A stretch of DNA of 64,000 nucleotides from Mesotaenium endlicherianum (GCA_009602735.1 WELA01011855.1:366254-430253), one strand, 5' to 3'; counted from the stretch's first letter, positions 32,733-43,006 are shown. Notes: a model not told the origin generated them from the letters alone. Numbers and translations: made by a program.

Positions 32733-34179
32733 CATTACGTCACCACCAAGGAGGTGGCACTTGGTGTCACCTCGAGGGAGCGCGACCGCATCCTCAAGCG
32801 CAGCCGCGACTTTGTCTTCATAGACGGGCGCATGCGACGAGTGATGGCGAACGGCTCCGTCCTCGTGGTGCCTGAGCCAACCATACGCAGGCAGCTGGTG
32901 CGCCGTGTGCACGAGGCATTGGGGCACTTTGGTGTCAAGCGCACCCTCAGCCTTCTTCAGGCTGAGTACTGGTGGCACGGCATGACTAAGGTCGTGGCCG
33001 ATGCCGTCAGCAGCTGCTCGCTCTGCGACCGCGTGCGCTCGAGCTTCACCGCTCGCACAGTCGCTCTCAGCCCTCTCCCAACTCAGGGGCTGTTCTACAG
33101 GTGGTCGCTCGAGTTGGCGGGGGAGCTGCCCAAGTCTCGCCGAGGCAACCTCTATGTCTTGGTGAAGATTGAGCACATGTCCAAGTGGATCAAGCTCGTG
33201 CCTTTGCCCAGCAAGGCCAATGAGGGGATCGCACAGGCCTTCATTGATCAGGTCCTTAGCCGCTTCCGTGGCTGCGCAGAAGTGCTGACCGACCAGGGCA
33301 AGGAGTTCCAGGGCTGCTTCCAGACGATACTGGAGCGCTCTATGATCAACCACCGCACCACCTCCTGCGATCACCCACACTGACGGCCTTGCAGAGCGCA
33401 TGGTGCAGACCGTCAAGCTTGGGTTATGGAAGTACTGTCTTGCCCACGACAGCACCCACTGGGACGACGCACTCCCGTGGCTGGCCATGGGGTACAGGTT
33501 CAGTAAGCAGGCCTCATTGGCCTCGCATTCTGCCTACTTTCTCCTCTACGGCCGCCAACCAAACCTGCCCGCAGCAGCCAGGATCGTGGCCAAGAACGTC
33601 TTGGACTTGGACAGTCCCGAGACGTGGAGCGCTCTTATCGGGCAGCGTGCTCAGCTCTTTCAGCGCCTGATGCCCATGGCCATGGATAACTTCGGCATCG
33701 CACAGCATCGCGATACGCTAAGGTATGCCATGACTCGTGGAGGAGCCTATCGTCCTCGGGTGTTGCAGTTTTCCGCAGGTGACTTTGTGTACCTGCGACG
33801 CCAGACAAAGAACACCCTCGACACCAGCAGCTCGCCAGTCATCCTGCGCGTCAAGCGTGTCTTACCCACAGGTGTGCTGGAGCTGGAAGGCGCAGATGGC
33901 CGTCTTCACAAGGACCACACAAAGAACTGTGGACCATGCCATCTTCCTAACCTTGACTCGCAGGTCCGTCCCCGCAACGCGCGGCCGCCCAAGGACTGGG
34001 CGTGCCAGATCTGCCACAGCCCTGGCCAGGAGGCCAAGATGCTGCTCTGCGATAGCTGCAATCTCGGCTTCCACATCAGTTGCCTTGACCCTCCGCTGGC
34101 CCGCGTGCCCGCAGGAGACTGGTTTTGCAGTGGCTGCTCTGAGTTGGCCTTAGGCAGCGATCACAGCCCATCAGCTTGA
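32733..34179 (+). pseudogene. MT-A integrase with C-terminal PHD finger
   Basis: HHCC: VHEALGHFGV ... SSCSLCDR. The first core Asp is Glu here (SLELAGEL). The second is kept in LTDQGKEFQG. A frameshift near 33380 falls just before GLAERMVQ, which retains the Glu. The C-terminal part reads from 33400: LRVKRVLPTGVLELEG, CGPCHLP, then a complete C4HC3 PHD finger at about 33995-34140 (CQICHSPGQEAKMLLCDSCN, FHISCLDPP, DWFCSGC), stop at 34177-34179. Loss of the catalytic residue and the frameshift make this integrase non-functional. Confidence 0.86.
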
Positions 34180-34183
34180 CGCT

Positions 34184-34200
34184 GAGAGCTGGGGGGGGGA
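34184..34200 (+). promoter_or_regulatory. Polypurine tract of MT-A
   Basis: gagagctggggggggga lies between the PHD stop and B1, identical in layout to MT-B. Confidence 0.75.
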
Positions 34201-34336
34201 TTAAAACATTTGACGCTTGACTCCCTTTTTTGGCTATAAAGCCATTTGTATTATAGACTTCATTGCAGTAAAGCTTGCTTGTCTATTATGTGTTGCTTAT
34301 GTTGACAATGCGCACCCGATCTCTTAACGCACGACA
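34201..34336 (+). repeat. B1 repeat of MT-A
   Basis: 136 bp, TTAAAACATTTGACGC to CGCACGACA, near-identical to B2 at 35353-35487. Both have GCTTGACTCCC, where MT-B has GTGACTATCG. It is separated from A2 by GC. Confidence 0.87.
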
Positions 34337-34338
34337 GC

Positions 34339-35352
34339 TGTCATGATTTATTGAGTCGAGGTTGTCGCCCAAAATCGAGCTCCACATGTGTGAACCATCA
34401 ACCTAGGAAGGCCAACGTTGCATAGACTTTACGCATCCATACGTTGACCTTTTCTCAATTTCCAAGTCACCAAAGTGTAGCGCAACGAGTCACCTTCCAA
34501 ATGGCACCGGGTTCGCGTCACTTGGTCAAGTATCGAGCGAGATATGAGCGATCTAGTCCGCGTCACCTACCGGCCCCTAGCGGATCCTCACCAAAGGGCA
34601 ATTTGTGTTTCAATGTGCCCAAGGGACACATTCTTGCCTATTCGTGACCCCCTAAAACCCCTAGCTTGTGCGCACAAATCCGCGAGCCCCCTAGAGCACA
34701 CATACCTTGCATTTCCATAGTATAAGTGCATCATTGAGGCTATAACTAGGTGATTGCATCAACTACGCCTAGAGGAAGCTTCCTCAAGTTTCAGATCTTC
34801 GTTTGAGGTGCTATCTAGGTAGAATCACCCGAGGTAAGCTCCACCAATGAGAGACACATAGCATATTCTACATGCCTTGCTTTGATTGGATTGAGTTATG
34901 CTTAGCCTATAGGAGTGCTAGTACATGCCTTGTACACGTTAGTGGACATAGGAGAGCCTCCTAGAGGGACTAGATGCATTGGACTCGCCGCATACCCCGG
35001 CGGATTTCCAGGAGTATAAGTACCAGAGATGTCCCTAGAGAGACATCTTCTTAGAAGTCCAATATGCGAGATGTAAGTAACAGAGATTATCAGTAAAGCT
35101 TACACTTTTACCCTCTTGTGTGTTTTTAGGACCACTTAGTTACTCTCTTGTGAAGAGCAAGCCCTCCTGGCTTCCAGTCACTTGAAGAACTTCACAAGTG
35201 GTGAGCAAAGTCATAGCTTAAACCCTTGCATGGGACTACTCTTGAAGATCATGATGTGCTTCCAGTGATCTTTTGGGCCATACTTCATTAGTTGTTTTCT
35301 TACCAGTGTTACTAATTTGAGGTGCCCACTCTGGAGAGTACACACTCCTTAA
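34339..35352 (+). repeat. A2 repeat of MT-A
   Basis: About 1014 bp starting TGTCATGATTTATTGAG. It is nearly identical to A1 at 4812-5819, including shared variants that MT-B lacks. It is followed directly by B2. Confidence 0.88.
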
Positions 35353-35487
35353 TTAAAACATTTGACGCTTGACTCCCTTTTTGGCTATAAAGCCATTTGT
35401 ATTATAGACTTCATTGCAGGAAAGCCTGCTTGTCTATTGTATGTTGCTTATGCCAACAATGCGCACCCGATCTCTTCACGCACGACA
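35353..35487 (+). repeat. B2 repeat of MT-A, 3' end of element
   Basis: 135 bp ending ACGCACGACA. The next four bases are CCAA, the duplicated target. Confidence 0.87.
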
Positions 35488-35716
35488 CCAAGGCCAAAGG
35501 GGCGTTGGAAACGATTTTACCTTCGGGAGGTTGGGACACCTCCCTAACTGTCATTTCAGTTGACATGGGAAGGTGACAGGAGGTCCTGTCTCCACTTAAG
35601 TTGGAGGGGAAATGTGGCCAAACGTGGCCTAAAGTGACAGTTTGTGACAGAAAGTGACAGTAGGTAACAAGGAGTAACAGTTGGGACAGGCAGCCCATTG
35701 ACGATTGAAACAGGCA
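35488..35716 (+). mobile_element. G1 tail after the chromodomain
   Basis: Continues the G1 chromodomain across the MT-A insertion (one CCAA copy removed): TKAKGALETI fits the C-terminal helix of such domains. After that no long frame is seen. It ends at a TTAA where PB inserted. Confidence 0.65.
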
Positions 35717-35720
35717 TTAA
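35717..35720. repeat. TTAA target site of the piggyBac element, 5' side
   Basis: TTAA is followed by CACTAGCTTTGCGG, matching the other tip (CACTGGCTTT at 12743) at 9 of the first 10 bases. Confidence 0.8.
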
Positions 35721-36313
35721 CACTAGCTTTGCGGTGGGTCCTTTTTTGGTTCTGGAACCAGAATTTGTCCCATAACTAGGTCATTTTCTACGGGCCCTAA
35801 CCTTAATTTATTTTTATCCAAAATAGGCTCCCTAGAAGCACTAACACGTGAACCCTACCGGCAAATTAGAGACAGGGCAAACGGACAAGTATCGACGGAG
35901 ATACTTCAAATTGCCGGCCAAGAACAGTGCTAAGTTTGGTTCGACATTCACCTTCACTTTCGATCATTTTCACTCTCTGTTGATTGTCGATTGCAGACTC
36001 AAACAGCCATGGCTGCCATGGCTTCTTCTTCTACAGGCTTTGTAGTAGAGGTAGGCACTAAGATACTCACTCCTAGCAAGATTTGGGGTGAGAGTTGGGC
36101 TGCGCAAGAGTTCGGAGAGCACTATGAAGAGTTCTTTTTGGTAGGAATTCTTGAAGAAGAGGTGCATAAAACAAAGGAAACCAAGTATAAAATCTACTTT
36201 GGGTACGATGGGGAGTACAAAACGTTGGGTCGCAAGCAGATACTACAATATGTGCCCATCGTACCCGAGTTTAGGTGGTTTTGCCCTTATGAGGGAGTAG
36301 TGAGGGTGGAGTC
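35721..36313 (+). mobile_element. PB, piggyBac-like transposon, 5' part
   Basis: From the tip CACTAGCTTT to the rearrangement break. It holds about 290 bases of 5' untranslated sequence and the first coding part. Both PB tips now read TTAACACT on the same strand. That is wrong for an inverted-repeat element unless one part was flipped after insertion. Confidence 0.8.
36009..36313 (+). pseudogene. N-terminal part of the piggyBac protein
   Basis: ATG at 36009 in a good eukaryotic start context (gccATGg): MAAMASSSTGF, then FGEHYEEFFLVGILEEEV and YKIYFGYDGEYKTLGRKQIL. Short beta-rich phrasing with aromatic residues suggests a Tudor/chromo-like fold, but I cannot assign a family. The frame runs on after the break into antisense MT-B sequence. 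The continuation is expected at 15436 on the minus strand. It may be a chromatin-reading module fused to a transposase, which is inference. Confidence 0.55.
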
Positions 36314-36316
36314 AGC
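36311..36316. other. Rearrangement breakpoint, PB to MT-B (mirror)
   Basis: Left of it is PB coding sequence on the plus strand. Right of it is minus-strand MT-B protease (rc CCCGACTGG at 36316-36324). It is the partner of the break at 15436-15441. Confidence 0.8.
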
Positions 36317-37443
36317 CAGTCGGGTTGATAGAAGACACGCTCCACCCAGTTATCCACTGCGGCGCCGATAGGAAAGAGCACGTCCTGGCCAAGGAGCACG
36401 TCAAAGGTCTCAGAGCGAGTGACCAACGCATGCCGGTGGATGGTCGTCTCATCCGGAGTGCCGGGCCAAAAGGTGAAGCGGAGGGCCAGCCGCGTGCGCC
36501 CGGTGACGGTCTCGGACGTGCCGGCAGCGGTGTTGATCCGCGTAGGCGAATCCTCTAGGTTGGTTGACGAGAGGCCCAGCTGGCGGAAGTAGCGCAGGTT
36601 GATGAGGACTGGCTGAGCGCCAGTGTCAAACATGATGCGCTGCGGGGCCTGCGTGTTGACCAGCACGATGCCCTGCAAATTATCCAAAAACGCAGCGTTA
36701 GGCGTGCTGATCATCCTGCGCTCATGCGCAGGTCGCGCGGGTGCGGAGAGCACCGCGGCTGCCGCGTCTGACGTTGGCCTGCCGTCAGAGGCACGCTGGC
36801 TGGCCCTGTGCGACTGGAGCAGTAGCTGGGTCGCCTGCTGTGTGGCTTCCATCGACACGCCAAGCTCCGCGAAGGAGACTGCGGGCATGCGGTGAAGCGC
36901 CAGCGAGATGACCTCGGCGCTGAGCTGCACCGTGGTCATCGGCGAGGCCATCGCGTGAGGCGCGAAGGCAGCTGGCGCTGCTAGCGTGTCCAGCACGCGG
37001 AACGAGCGGGGCAGACGCGGCGCCTCCTCCGTGCGACGACCCTGATCCGGCCCGGCGCGCTTCTGTGCCACCGCTGGGCATCCGGCTGCCACCAAAGCGG
37101 GCTTGCGTCGTGCGCTGCCGTCTGCTGTGCGGCCTTCAAGTGGCACTGTGCGTGCGCAACAGGCCAGAATGGGGTTGCACGCGGCGGCAACAGCAGGCGC
37201 AGCCGCTGGTACAGCGGGCAGATGAGCGGCTGGCACACGTGGCGCTGGTGTACCGGGCGCTGGCGTTCCCAGCGCGAACGCACCTGGCGCTGGCGTTCTT
37301 GGCGCTGGTGCTCCCAACGCGGACGCACCTGGCGCGCCTGGCGCTAGTGCGCCTGGCGCTGGCGTATTCTGCGCTGACGCGCCTGGCGCTGGCTCGGCAA
37401 CCGGAAGGACGCCAGGTGGCGCTGGCCCACCTGGTACTGGCAA
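36316..37443 (-). pseudogene. MT-B linker end and aspartic protease
   Basis: In frame with the upstream linker after a TAA near 37480. It begins with repeats of the type APGAPAP/SALGAPAPRTPAP (about 37190-37420), unlike the poly-Ala repeat of MT-A at the same place. It then matches MT-A: NPILACCARTVPLEG, AVAQKRAGPDQGRRTEEAP, and the active site FDTGAQPVLINL at about 36634. The domain end DVLLGQDVLFPIGAAVDNW is just before the break. It is a retropepsin for polyprotein processing. Confidence 0.82.
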
Positions 37444-37479
37444 CGTGAGATGTGGCGCCTCGGCGAACGCTGGTGCCTC

Positions 37480-39384
37480 TTATGGAGCGGCTGCAAATGC
37501 CAGCGCTGCTTCGGACGCAGGTGCTTCGGCCGCTGGCGCGAACGCCAGAGCTGGCGCAGGCTTGCCTGTTGGCAGCCTGACAAGTGGCGCTTCGAGGGCG
37601 CCCCTGGGCTTGCAACGTCGCGTCGCCCAACCGGTGTCTGTGTCGGTATCAGCTGCCCCAAGCAAGGTATGTGGCGCCCTCCAGGTAGCGCGCGTGCTTG
37701 CCGGGACCCTCGCCACGCTTATGGCGAAGGCCCAAGGGTTTTGTGCGCAGCCAGGGTTTAAGCCCTGGCTTTGCGCAACCGTGTGCGCGCCGTTGCAGTT
37801 CCGAACGGAGACACGGCCGCGCAGCGCGATCAGGGAGGTCGCCCCCTGGCTCGGGATGGTAGTCGCGGCCGCCAGATCTGCGTTGGCTGGGTCGGACTGC
37901 GTGCGCGTGCCAAATGGCAGCACGTGTGCGCAGGTGCTGTAAGCCGCGGCTGACGTGGCTGCCGTGAGGTGGTCGCGTAGCGGGCTGCTGAGCGAGCGTC
38001 GCAGTGCTGTGCACGGCGTGTGCGAGCGTGTGCAAAGATGCGCAGACGCGCAGCTGCCGTCAGGCAAAGTCTCGCCAACCGCGCACGCGTCAGGTGCGAC
38101 GGCTGCTGGCGCGGCTGCCGGGACTGGCGCAGGGGCGGTTGCTGGGAGGCTGCCATGTGGCACCTCCCAATCGCTCCTGGGATTGCGGGGGCGCGTGGCC
38201 GGTCTGGCTTCAGCGTCTGCGTCAGCTGCCTTGGACGCCGCTCGAGACGCCCTCCCAATGGCGCGGGCGTACGCCGAGGCCCCCGTAGCGCAAATTGCGT
38301 CGGCGCGGGGGTTTTGAGCGCAGCCAGGGTTTAAGCCCTGGCTTTGCGCAGCCGTGAGCGTGCCGTCGGCGCTCCGCACGGCAATCTGGCCGCATAGCGC
38401 AATCAGGGATGCCCCCTCCTGACTGGGAATGGCGATAGCAGCCGCCGAATCTGCGCTGGTCGTGCCGGATTGCGTGCACGCGCCACGTGGAAGGACGTGT
38501 GCGCCACTGGCGTGCGCAGCTGCTGCTGTGGCTGCCGAGCTGCGATCTTGTAGCTGGCTGCCCGGCAAGCCTCGCGCCGCCGTGCGAGGTGTGAGCGGAC
38601 GCGTGAGCGCGCGAGTGTGCGCGTGGCTGCCGGCAAGAGCGGCCTGGCCTGCCGAACACGTTACAAGGGTCGGCGCCTGCTGGACCCTGCTGCTTGCAGC
38701 AGCCAGCAGGGTGGGACCAACCTGGCGTTGCCGGCTGGTGCGCAGATCTGCGCACGGAATGGCGACGCGTACAGCAAGGGCCGCGGCAGCCGTGTGTGCT
38801 GCAGACGTGTCACTCAGCTGGCGAGAACGCCCTGTTGCGACAGCTGTCGATACGCAGACTGCTGGCAGCACTGCTGGCGTCAGCAGGACGGCACAGACCA
38901 GAGGGGCTGCCGAAGCCTGCGGCTGTGTTGGCGTGTGTGCCGGACCGTCTAGGGGCGCGTCGGGAGCTGCAGTGTCTGTGACGCCGGGTAGCGGGACCGC
39001 GTGCGCCTGCAGCCTGCCATCTGGCAGCCCGACCGGACGAGTGCAGCGGCTGCTGACGGACATCAGCGCAGAGTGCGCAGGTCTGGCAGAAGCATCTGCT
39101 ATAGCGCCAGGTGCCAGCCTCTGGGGCTGCCACGTGTAGGCGTCATGAATGTGCCCAGGAGCTGCGCAGACGCCAGCTGTCGGAGCTGAAGCGTCGGACT
39201 GCGGAGCGCGTGCAAAGAGGACTCCGCACGCGTCGTAACTGTCGGTGATCTCTGCGTTGGCCTCTACGAGGGCGTCGCTGACGTCGTCGAAACTGTAGTA
39301 ATCGGCTCCGGGGGCCAGCGCGGCGTCCATCGTAGCCGAGGCTGCCGTCATCGAGGGACGTCCACCCCTGCGAGGGTTACGCAT
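37480..39384 (-). pseudogene. MT-B linker polypeptide
   Basis: Frame continuous with gag apart from a TAG at 39388-39390. Landmarks are YYSFDDVSDALVEANAEI (as in MT-A) and a duplicated segment of about 190 residues, each copy containing SQGLNPGCAQNP and LIAL.G (second about 37720-37830, first about 38300-38410). It is rich in Ala, Thr, Arg and Ser. I recognise no enzyme. Confidence 0.65.
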
Positions 39385-39387
39385 GCC

Positions 39388-40542
39388 CTAAAGTCCTGCT
39401 GCTGGCGCAGGGCCGTCACGAGCACGTCCGTTCTCGACGTCGCGCTTCTTCTGCAGGCATACAATCTGCAAGTGGCCGGCCTTGCCACAGCAGGTACAGT
39501 CACCGGGCTTGCCATTTTGCGCAATAGTGCAGTTTTGGCGAGAGTGGCCCGTCTTCTCGCAAGACCAACAGGGGTCGCTCGTCGTGGCGGCCATGGAAAT
39601 GCGGCCACGCGGAGCCCCGCGCTGCTGGGTCTGCTGGGACAACTGAGAGCGCTGAGGCTGCTGCTGCTGCTGGGGCTGGCGAGCCGGAACTGGGCGCATT
39701 GTCGTGGATGGCAGCACCGAAGACTCCTGGCGTACGCCCGTGGATGCGAGGCCTACACGGTCGCTAATGTTGCTCCGTGCGGCGGCCAAGCTCTGCTTCT
39801 CGACTGAGAGGTAAGCGTCCTCCAGCGAGTACTCGGAGCCGATGTGGTAGATGAGAGGAGCCATGGCTCGCTCCCTCAAACGTGGCTCTACGGCGCGCAA
39901 GAAGATCTCCGCTGCCTCCCGGTCAGTGACGGTACCAACGTCTCGGCAAAGGTGCGTCAAGCGGCGGTACATCATGCGGATCGCCTCATTCTTGCGGCGG
40001 AAGAAGTGGTGCAGCTCGTACACCTTCTCTTTGGTCGCGGCCTGTAATTCCTTCCTGAGGACGTCCCAGAACGCCTTGACCGGGTCAGCGAGGGGGGTCT
40101 CCACTGGGGGTTCCCCCACAGGCTCTGTGCGTGCGTAGATCTTGTCACCCTTCTCACGGAATGTGTCACGGGCCTCGTAAAGGAGATAGCGCATGAGCGT
40201 ATAGAACACGTCACGCTTAGTGAGCGCGGGCGTCTTAAGCCTCGCGGTCACGAACTTAGCCTCGAACTCTGAGATTGTGTCGTCCAGATCACAGGTTCCT
40301 GGTCTGCCGCTGAAGCGAAAGAGGGAGGACCTGTCAGCCTTGACCTCGTGGTCACCTGCCATGGGATACCAGGAATTGTGGTGAGCCCACTGGGAAGACG
40401 GCTCAGGGACAATCACAGGAAGCACGAGTGCCGGCTGTTCCCCTTCAGAGGGTTCAGTGACAGTACTGAGATCGGAGTTTGAGTCTTCTCCACTAACCCC
40501 TTTGTAGTAAGGCTGGTAAGCACGCCCACTACGGGTAGGCAT
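39388..40542 (-). CDS. MT-B Gag with two zinc knuckles
   Basis: 384 residues from the ATG at 40542 (MPTRSGRAYQPYYKGVSGED). The capsid-like part contains FWDVLRKELQAATKEKVYEL and AAEIFLRAVEPRLRERAMAP. A Gln-rich spacer is followed by CWSCEKTGHSRQNC and CTCCGKAGHLQIVC, both CX2CX4HX4C. Unlike MT-A there is no stop inside the capsid. The frame ends in a TAG right after the knuckles where MT-A reads on, so it is likely a nonsense change. Role: particle formation and RNA packaging. Confidence 0.87.
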   Translation of the reverse strand: MPTRSGRAYQPYYKGVSGEDSNSDLSTVTEPSEGEQPALVLPVIVPEPSSQWAHHNSWYPMAGDHEVKADRSSLFRFSGRPGTCDLDDTISEFEAKFVTARLKTPALTKRDVFYTLMRYLLYEARDTFREKGDKIYARTEPVGEPPVETPLADPVKAFWDVLRKELQAATKEKVYELHHFFRRKNEAIRMMYRRLTHLCRDVGTVTDREAAEIFLRAVEPRLRERAMAPLIYHIGSEYSLEDAYLSVEKQSLAAARSNISDRVGLASTGVRQESSVLPSTTMRPVPARQPQQQQQPQRSQLSQQTQQRGAPRGRISMAATTSDPCWSCEKTGHSRQNCTIAQNGKPGDCTCCGKAGHLQIVCLQKKRDVENGRARDGPAPAAGL

Positions 40543-40591
40543 ACGTTGAAGATTCTAATTGCGTGCAGGCAAAGAGAGATCTTTTTAGAAG

Positions 40592-41602
40592 TAAGGTGTG
40601 TGTACTCTCCAGAGTGAGCACCTCAAGACTGTAATCTGGTAGGAAAACAACTAATGAAGTCTAGCCCAAAAGATCACTAGAAGCACAACATGATCTTCAA
40701 GAGTAGTCCTATGGCAGGGGGTATAAGCTGTGACTTTGCTCACCACTTGTGAAGTTCTTCTAGTGATTGGAAGCCAGCAAGGCTTGCTCTTCACAAGAGA
40801 GAGACTAAGTGGTCCTGAAAACACAAAAGATAAAAGTGTAAGCTCTACTGATAATCTCTGTGACTTTCAACTGGCATAATGGGACTTCTAAAAGGATGTT
40901 CCTCTAGGGACATCTCTAGCACTTATACTCCTGAAAACCCGGCGTCGTATGCGGTGGATCCAATGCATGTAGTCACTTTAGGATGCTCTCCTATGTCCAC
41001 TAATGTGTACAAGGCATGTACTAGCACTCCTATCGGCTAAGCATAACTCAAACCAATCAAAGCAAAGCACGTAGAATATGCTAAGTGTCTCTCATTGGTG
41101 GAGCTTACCTTGGGTAGTTCTACCTAGATAGCGCCTCAAAAGTGAATCTGAAACTTGAGGAAGCTTCCTCTAGGAGTAGGTGATGCAGTCACCAAGTTAT
41201 AGCCTCAATGATGCACTTATACTATGGAAATGCAAGACTTATGTAGTCTAAAGGGCTCGCGGATTTGTGCGTACAAGCTAGGGGTCCTTGGGGTCACGAA
41301 TAGTCAACATTGTCACCTTTGGGTGCATTGAGTCACAAGTTGGCCATTTGGTGTGATTTTGCTAGGTGCCGAAAGGAGTGCGGACTAGATCGCGTCTATC
41401 TCGCTCGATAATTAACCAAATGATGCGAAACCGGTGCCATTCGGAAGATGCTTCGACGCGCTACACTTTGGTGACTTGGAAATCTAGAGAAGGTCAACAT
41501 ATGGATGCGTAAAGTCAATGCAAAGTTGGTCTTCCTAGGTTGATGGTTCACACACGTAGAGCTTGGTTTTGTACGTCAACCTCGACTCAATAAATCATGA
41601 CA
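40592..41602 (-). repeat. Terminal repeat A1 of MT-B
   Basis: Minus-strand start TGTCATGATTTATTGAG at 41602. Variants are shared with A2 at 22117-23128. It is followed (minus direction) by the same leader as MT-A, not by B sequence. Confidence 0.87.
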
Positions 41603-42201
41603 CCATCGCCAAGGCGTAGTTGTTCAACCTTCTTTAGAGGAACCAACTTCATTTTGAGCCCAATACGTGCACTAATGAAGCTATTTGATGCTCCTGAATC
41701 AATGGCGGTGAGACATGACCGGCCTGAGATGTGAATCTCAAACATCATACTTAAAGCCAAAGAAGCATTATGCATCACGAGCAATGTCTCTGCCTTGAGA
41801 GGAAAATGGGACATATGGAGTTTCTTTACCAGAATGCCATTTTGCATTGCCAAACCGGCAGGAAACCGAGTGATTGGCTCAGACTTCTCGCGTTTGTTTT
41901 TAAATGCAGCAATATAGATTGGTGCAAAACACTTGCGCATCTTCCGTAAACAAGACAAGTGTCCGTAACACCGTTCAACGTTAGGGTCATGCCGTTGGAA
42001 GTGCAAGAACATGCAAGCATGGATGCACTCGAGCTCCAAGAACTCGTCAAAGCTAAACACTTGCATACTAATATATTCCGAACGGAATACATCAATATCG
42101 GGTATGCCAAAGAGAACAAGAATCTTGGGCGTATGCAAACATACACCTAGAAGTTCTTGCTCACTAAGTAGTGTTGTCAATAGCTCAAAAGAAATTGGCA
42201 C
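41603..42201 (-). pseudogene. G3 gag end and aspartic protease start
   Basis: Minus-strand frame of about 200 residues. Near its end is a retropepsin active site: CLTAIDSGASNSFISARIGL, then VPLKKVEQLRLGDG, where MT-B is inserted. The protease continues at 23263. The upstream part (IDVFRSEYISMQVFSFDEF) lies where gag should be, but no zinc knuckle or clear capsid is recognisable. Confidence 0.65.
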
Positions 42202-42984
42202 TTATCAAGTTAAATGCAATGTCAACCTTGACATGATTTGAGTGAGCGTTGTGATGAGCAGGGAGGTGTTCTTATCGCTTTCAAGCTCAAATCCATGTGA
42301 GAGGGGTGAGTCACAAATGGACGAGATAGAACAGATGCAAAAATATCGTGCCAAAGCAAAAGAGAAAGGGAAACAATCCACAAACTCAAATGAGCAACAA
42401 AATCAGCCCAATGTCAAATAAACATGTCAAATCTGGTCAAGACGTGACCAAATATGGACGACAATGTTCTAAATCCAGAAATTGTGCGCGAGTCAATTCT
42501 CGTAGAATGACAAGTGCGACAATATCATGGAAAAGACTCGTGGGCAAAATTCCCTTGTGGATATCAAAACACGCGCATAGCATCCAAGAACACAAGGTGG
42601 GGGGGATGGGTGGGGATGAGAAAGAAAGTCCCCTATGGACCCCTTTTGTGTGCAGCGGTGCAAAAAGCCCCAAACGGGTGTAAATTTTGACTTGAATATG
42701 TGCAAGGGGCTGAAGAAATAGGCACCCTTCACCACAAAAATCGAAATCGTCTGAAAAAGAAACAAGCGGCGTTGTTAGTAACGACGAAGAAAGAAAGGTT
42801 CAACAGAAAAAGTTTCGACAGCGCCTAGTTGGCCTGAGGGACCGTTGAGGTTGTCGTTGTGGTTAGCGGCAAGAGCGGCAACAGCGCAGTTGCACCAACA
42901 ACCGCTCCGTCGGCGCCGGCGTAAGGAGTTTTCTGGAAACCCTAGGAAACGCCGGAAAATCGAGAAAAAATTCCTCCGGAAAAT

Positions 42985-43006
42985 GCTACGATAAGCGACC
43001 GTAGCG
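42985..43006. repeat. Stem-loop repeat, copy 1
   Basis: GCTACG - ATAAGCGAC - CGTAGC(G): a 6-bp stem with a 9-base loop, identical to the copy at 43050-43071. It lies in the untranslated leader next to the primer site, where retroelements hold packaging and dimer signals. Confidence 0.7.

Larger units (their letters stand above)
26691..35487 (+). mobile_element. MT-A, methyltransferase retroelement, 3' half
   Basis: From the rearrangement break (about 26690-26700) to the B2 end. It holds the linker, protease, a second linker, C5 methyltransferase, RT-RNase H, integrase, PHD finger, polypurine tract, B1, A2 and B2. The 5' half is at 4812-9360. It ends ACGACA followed by CCAA, matching the CCAA at 4808-4811. 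Confidence 0.88.
36316..41602 (-). mobile_element. MT-B, methyltransferase retroelement, 5' half
   Basis: On the minus strand: A1 (41602-40592), leader, gag, linker and protease up to FYQPDW at the break. It is inserted in the G3 protease at ATGG (41603-41606). Gag, linker and protease share one reading frame with only two in-frame stops (39388 and 37480 region), which supports a single Gag-Pol polyprotein. Confidence 0.88.

Noticed and set aside
34201-35487. B - A - B at the end of MT-A read as an ordinary LTR or as a solo LTR inserted into B
   Set aside because: A 135-bp target duplication is not possible for an integrase. The same layout is found in MT-B, and B variants are copy-specific, so the layout belongs to the element.
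42348-42683. Plus-strand ORF of 111 codons in the G3 leader
   Set aside because: It has no recognisable domain and lies opposite to the orientation of the element; chance frame.
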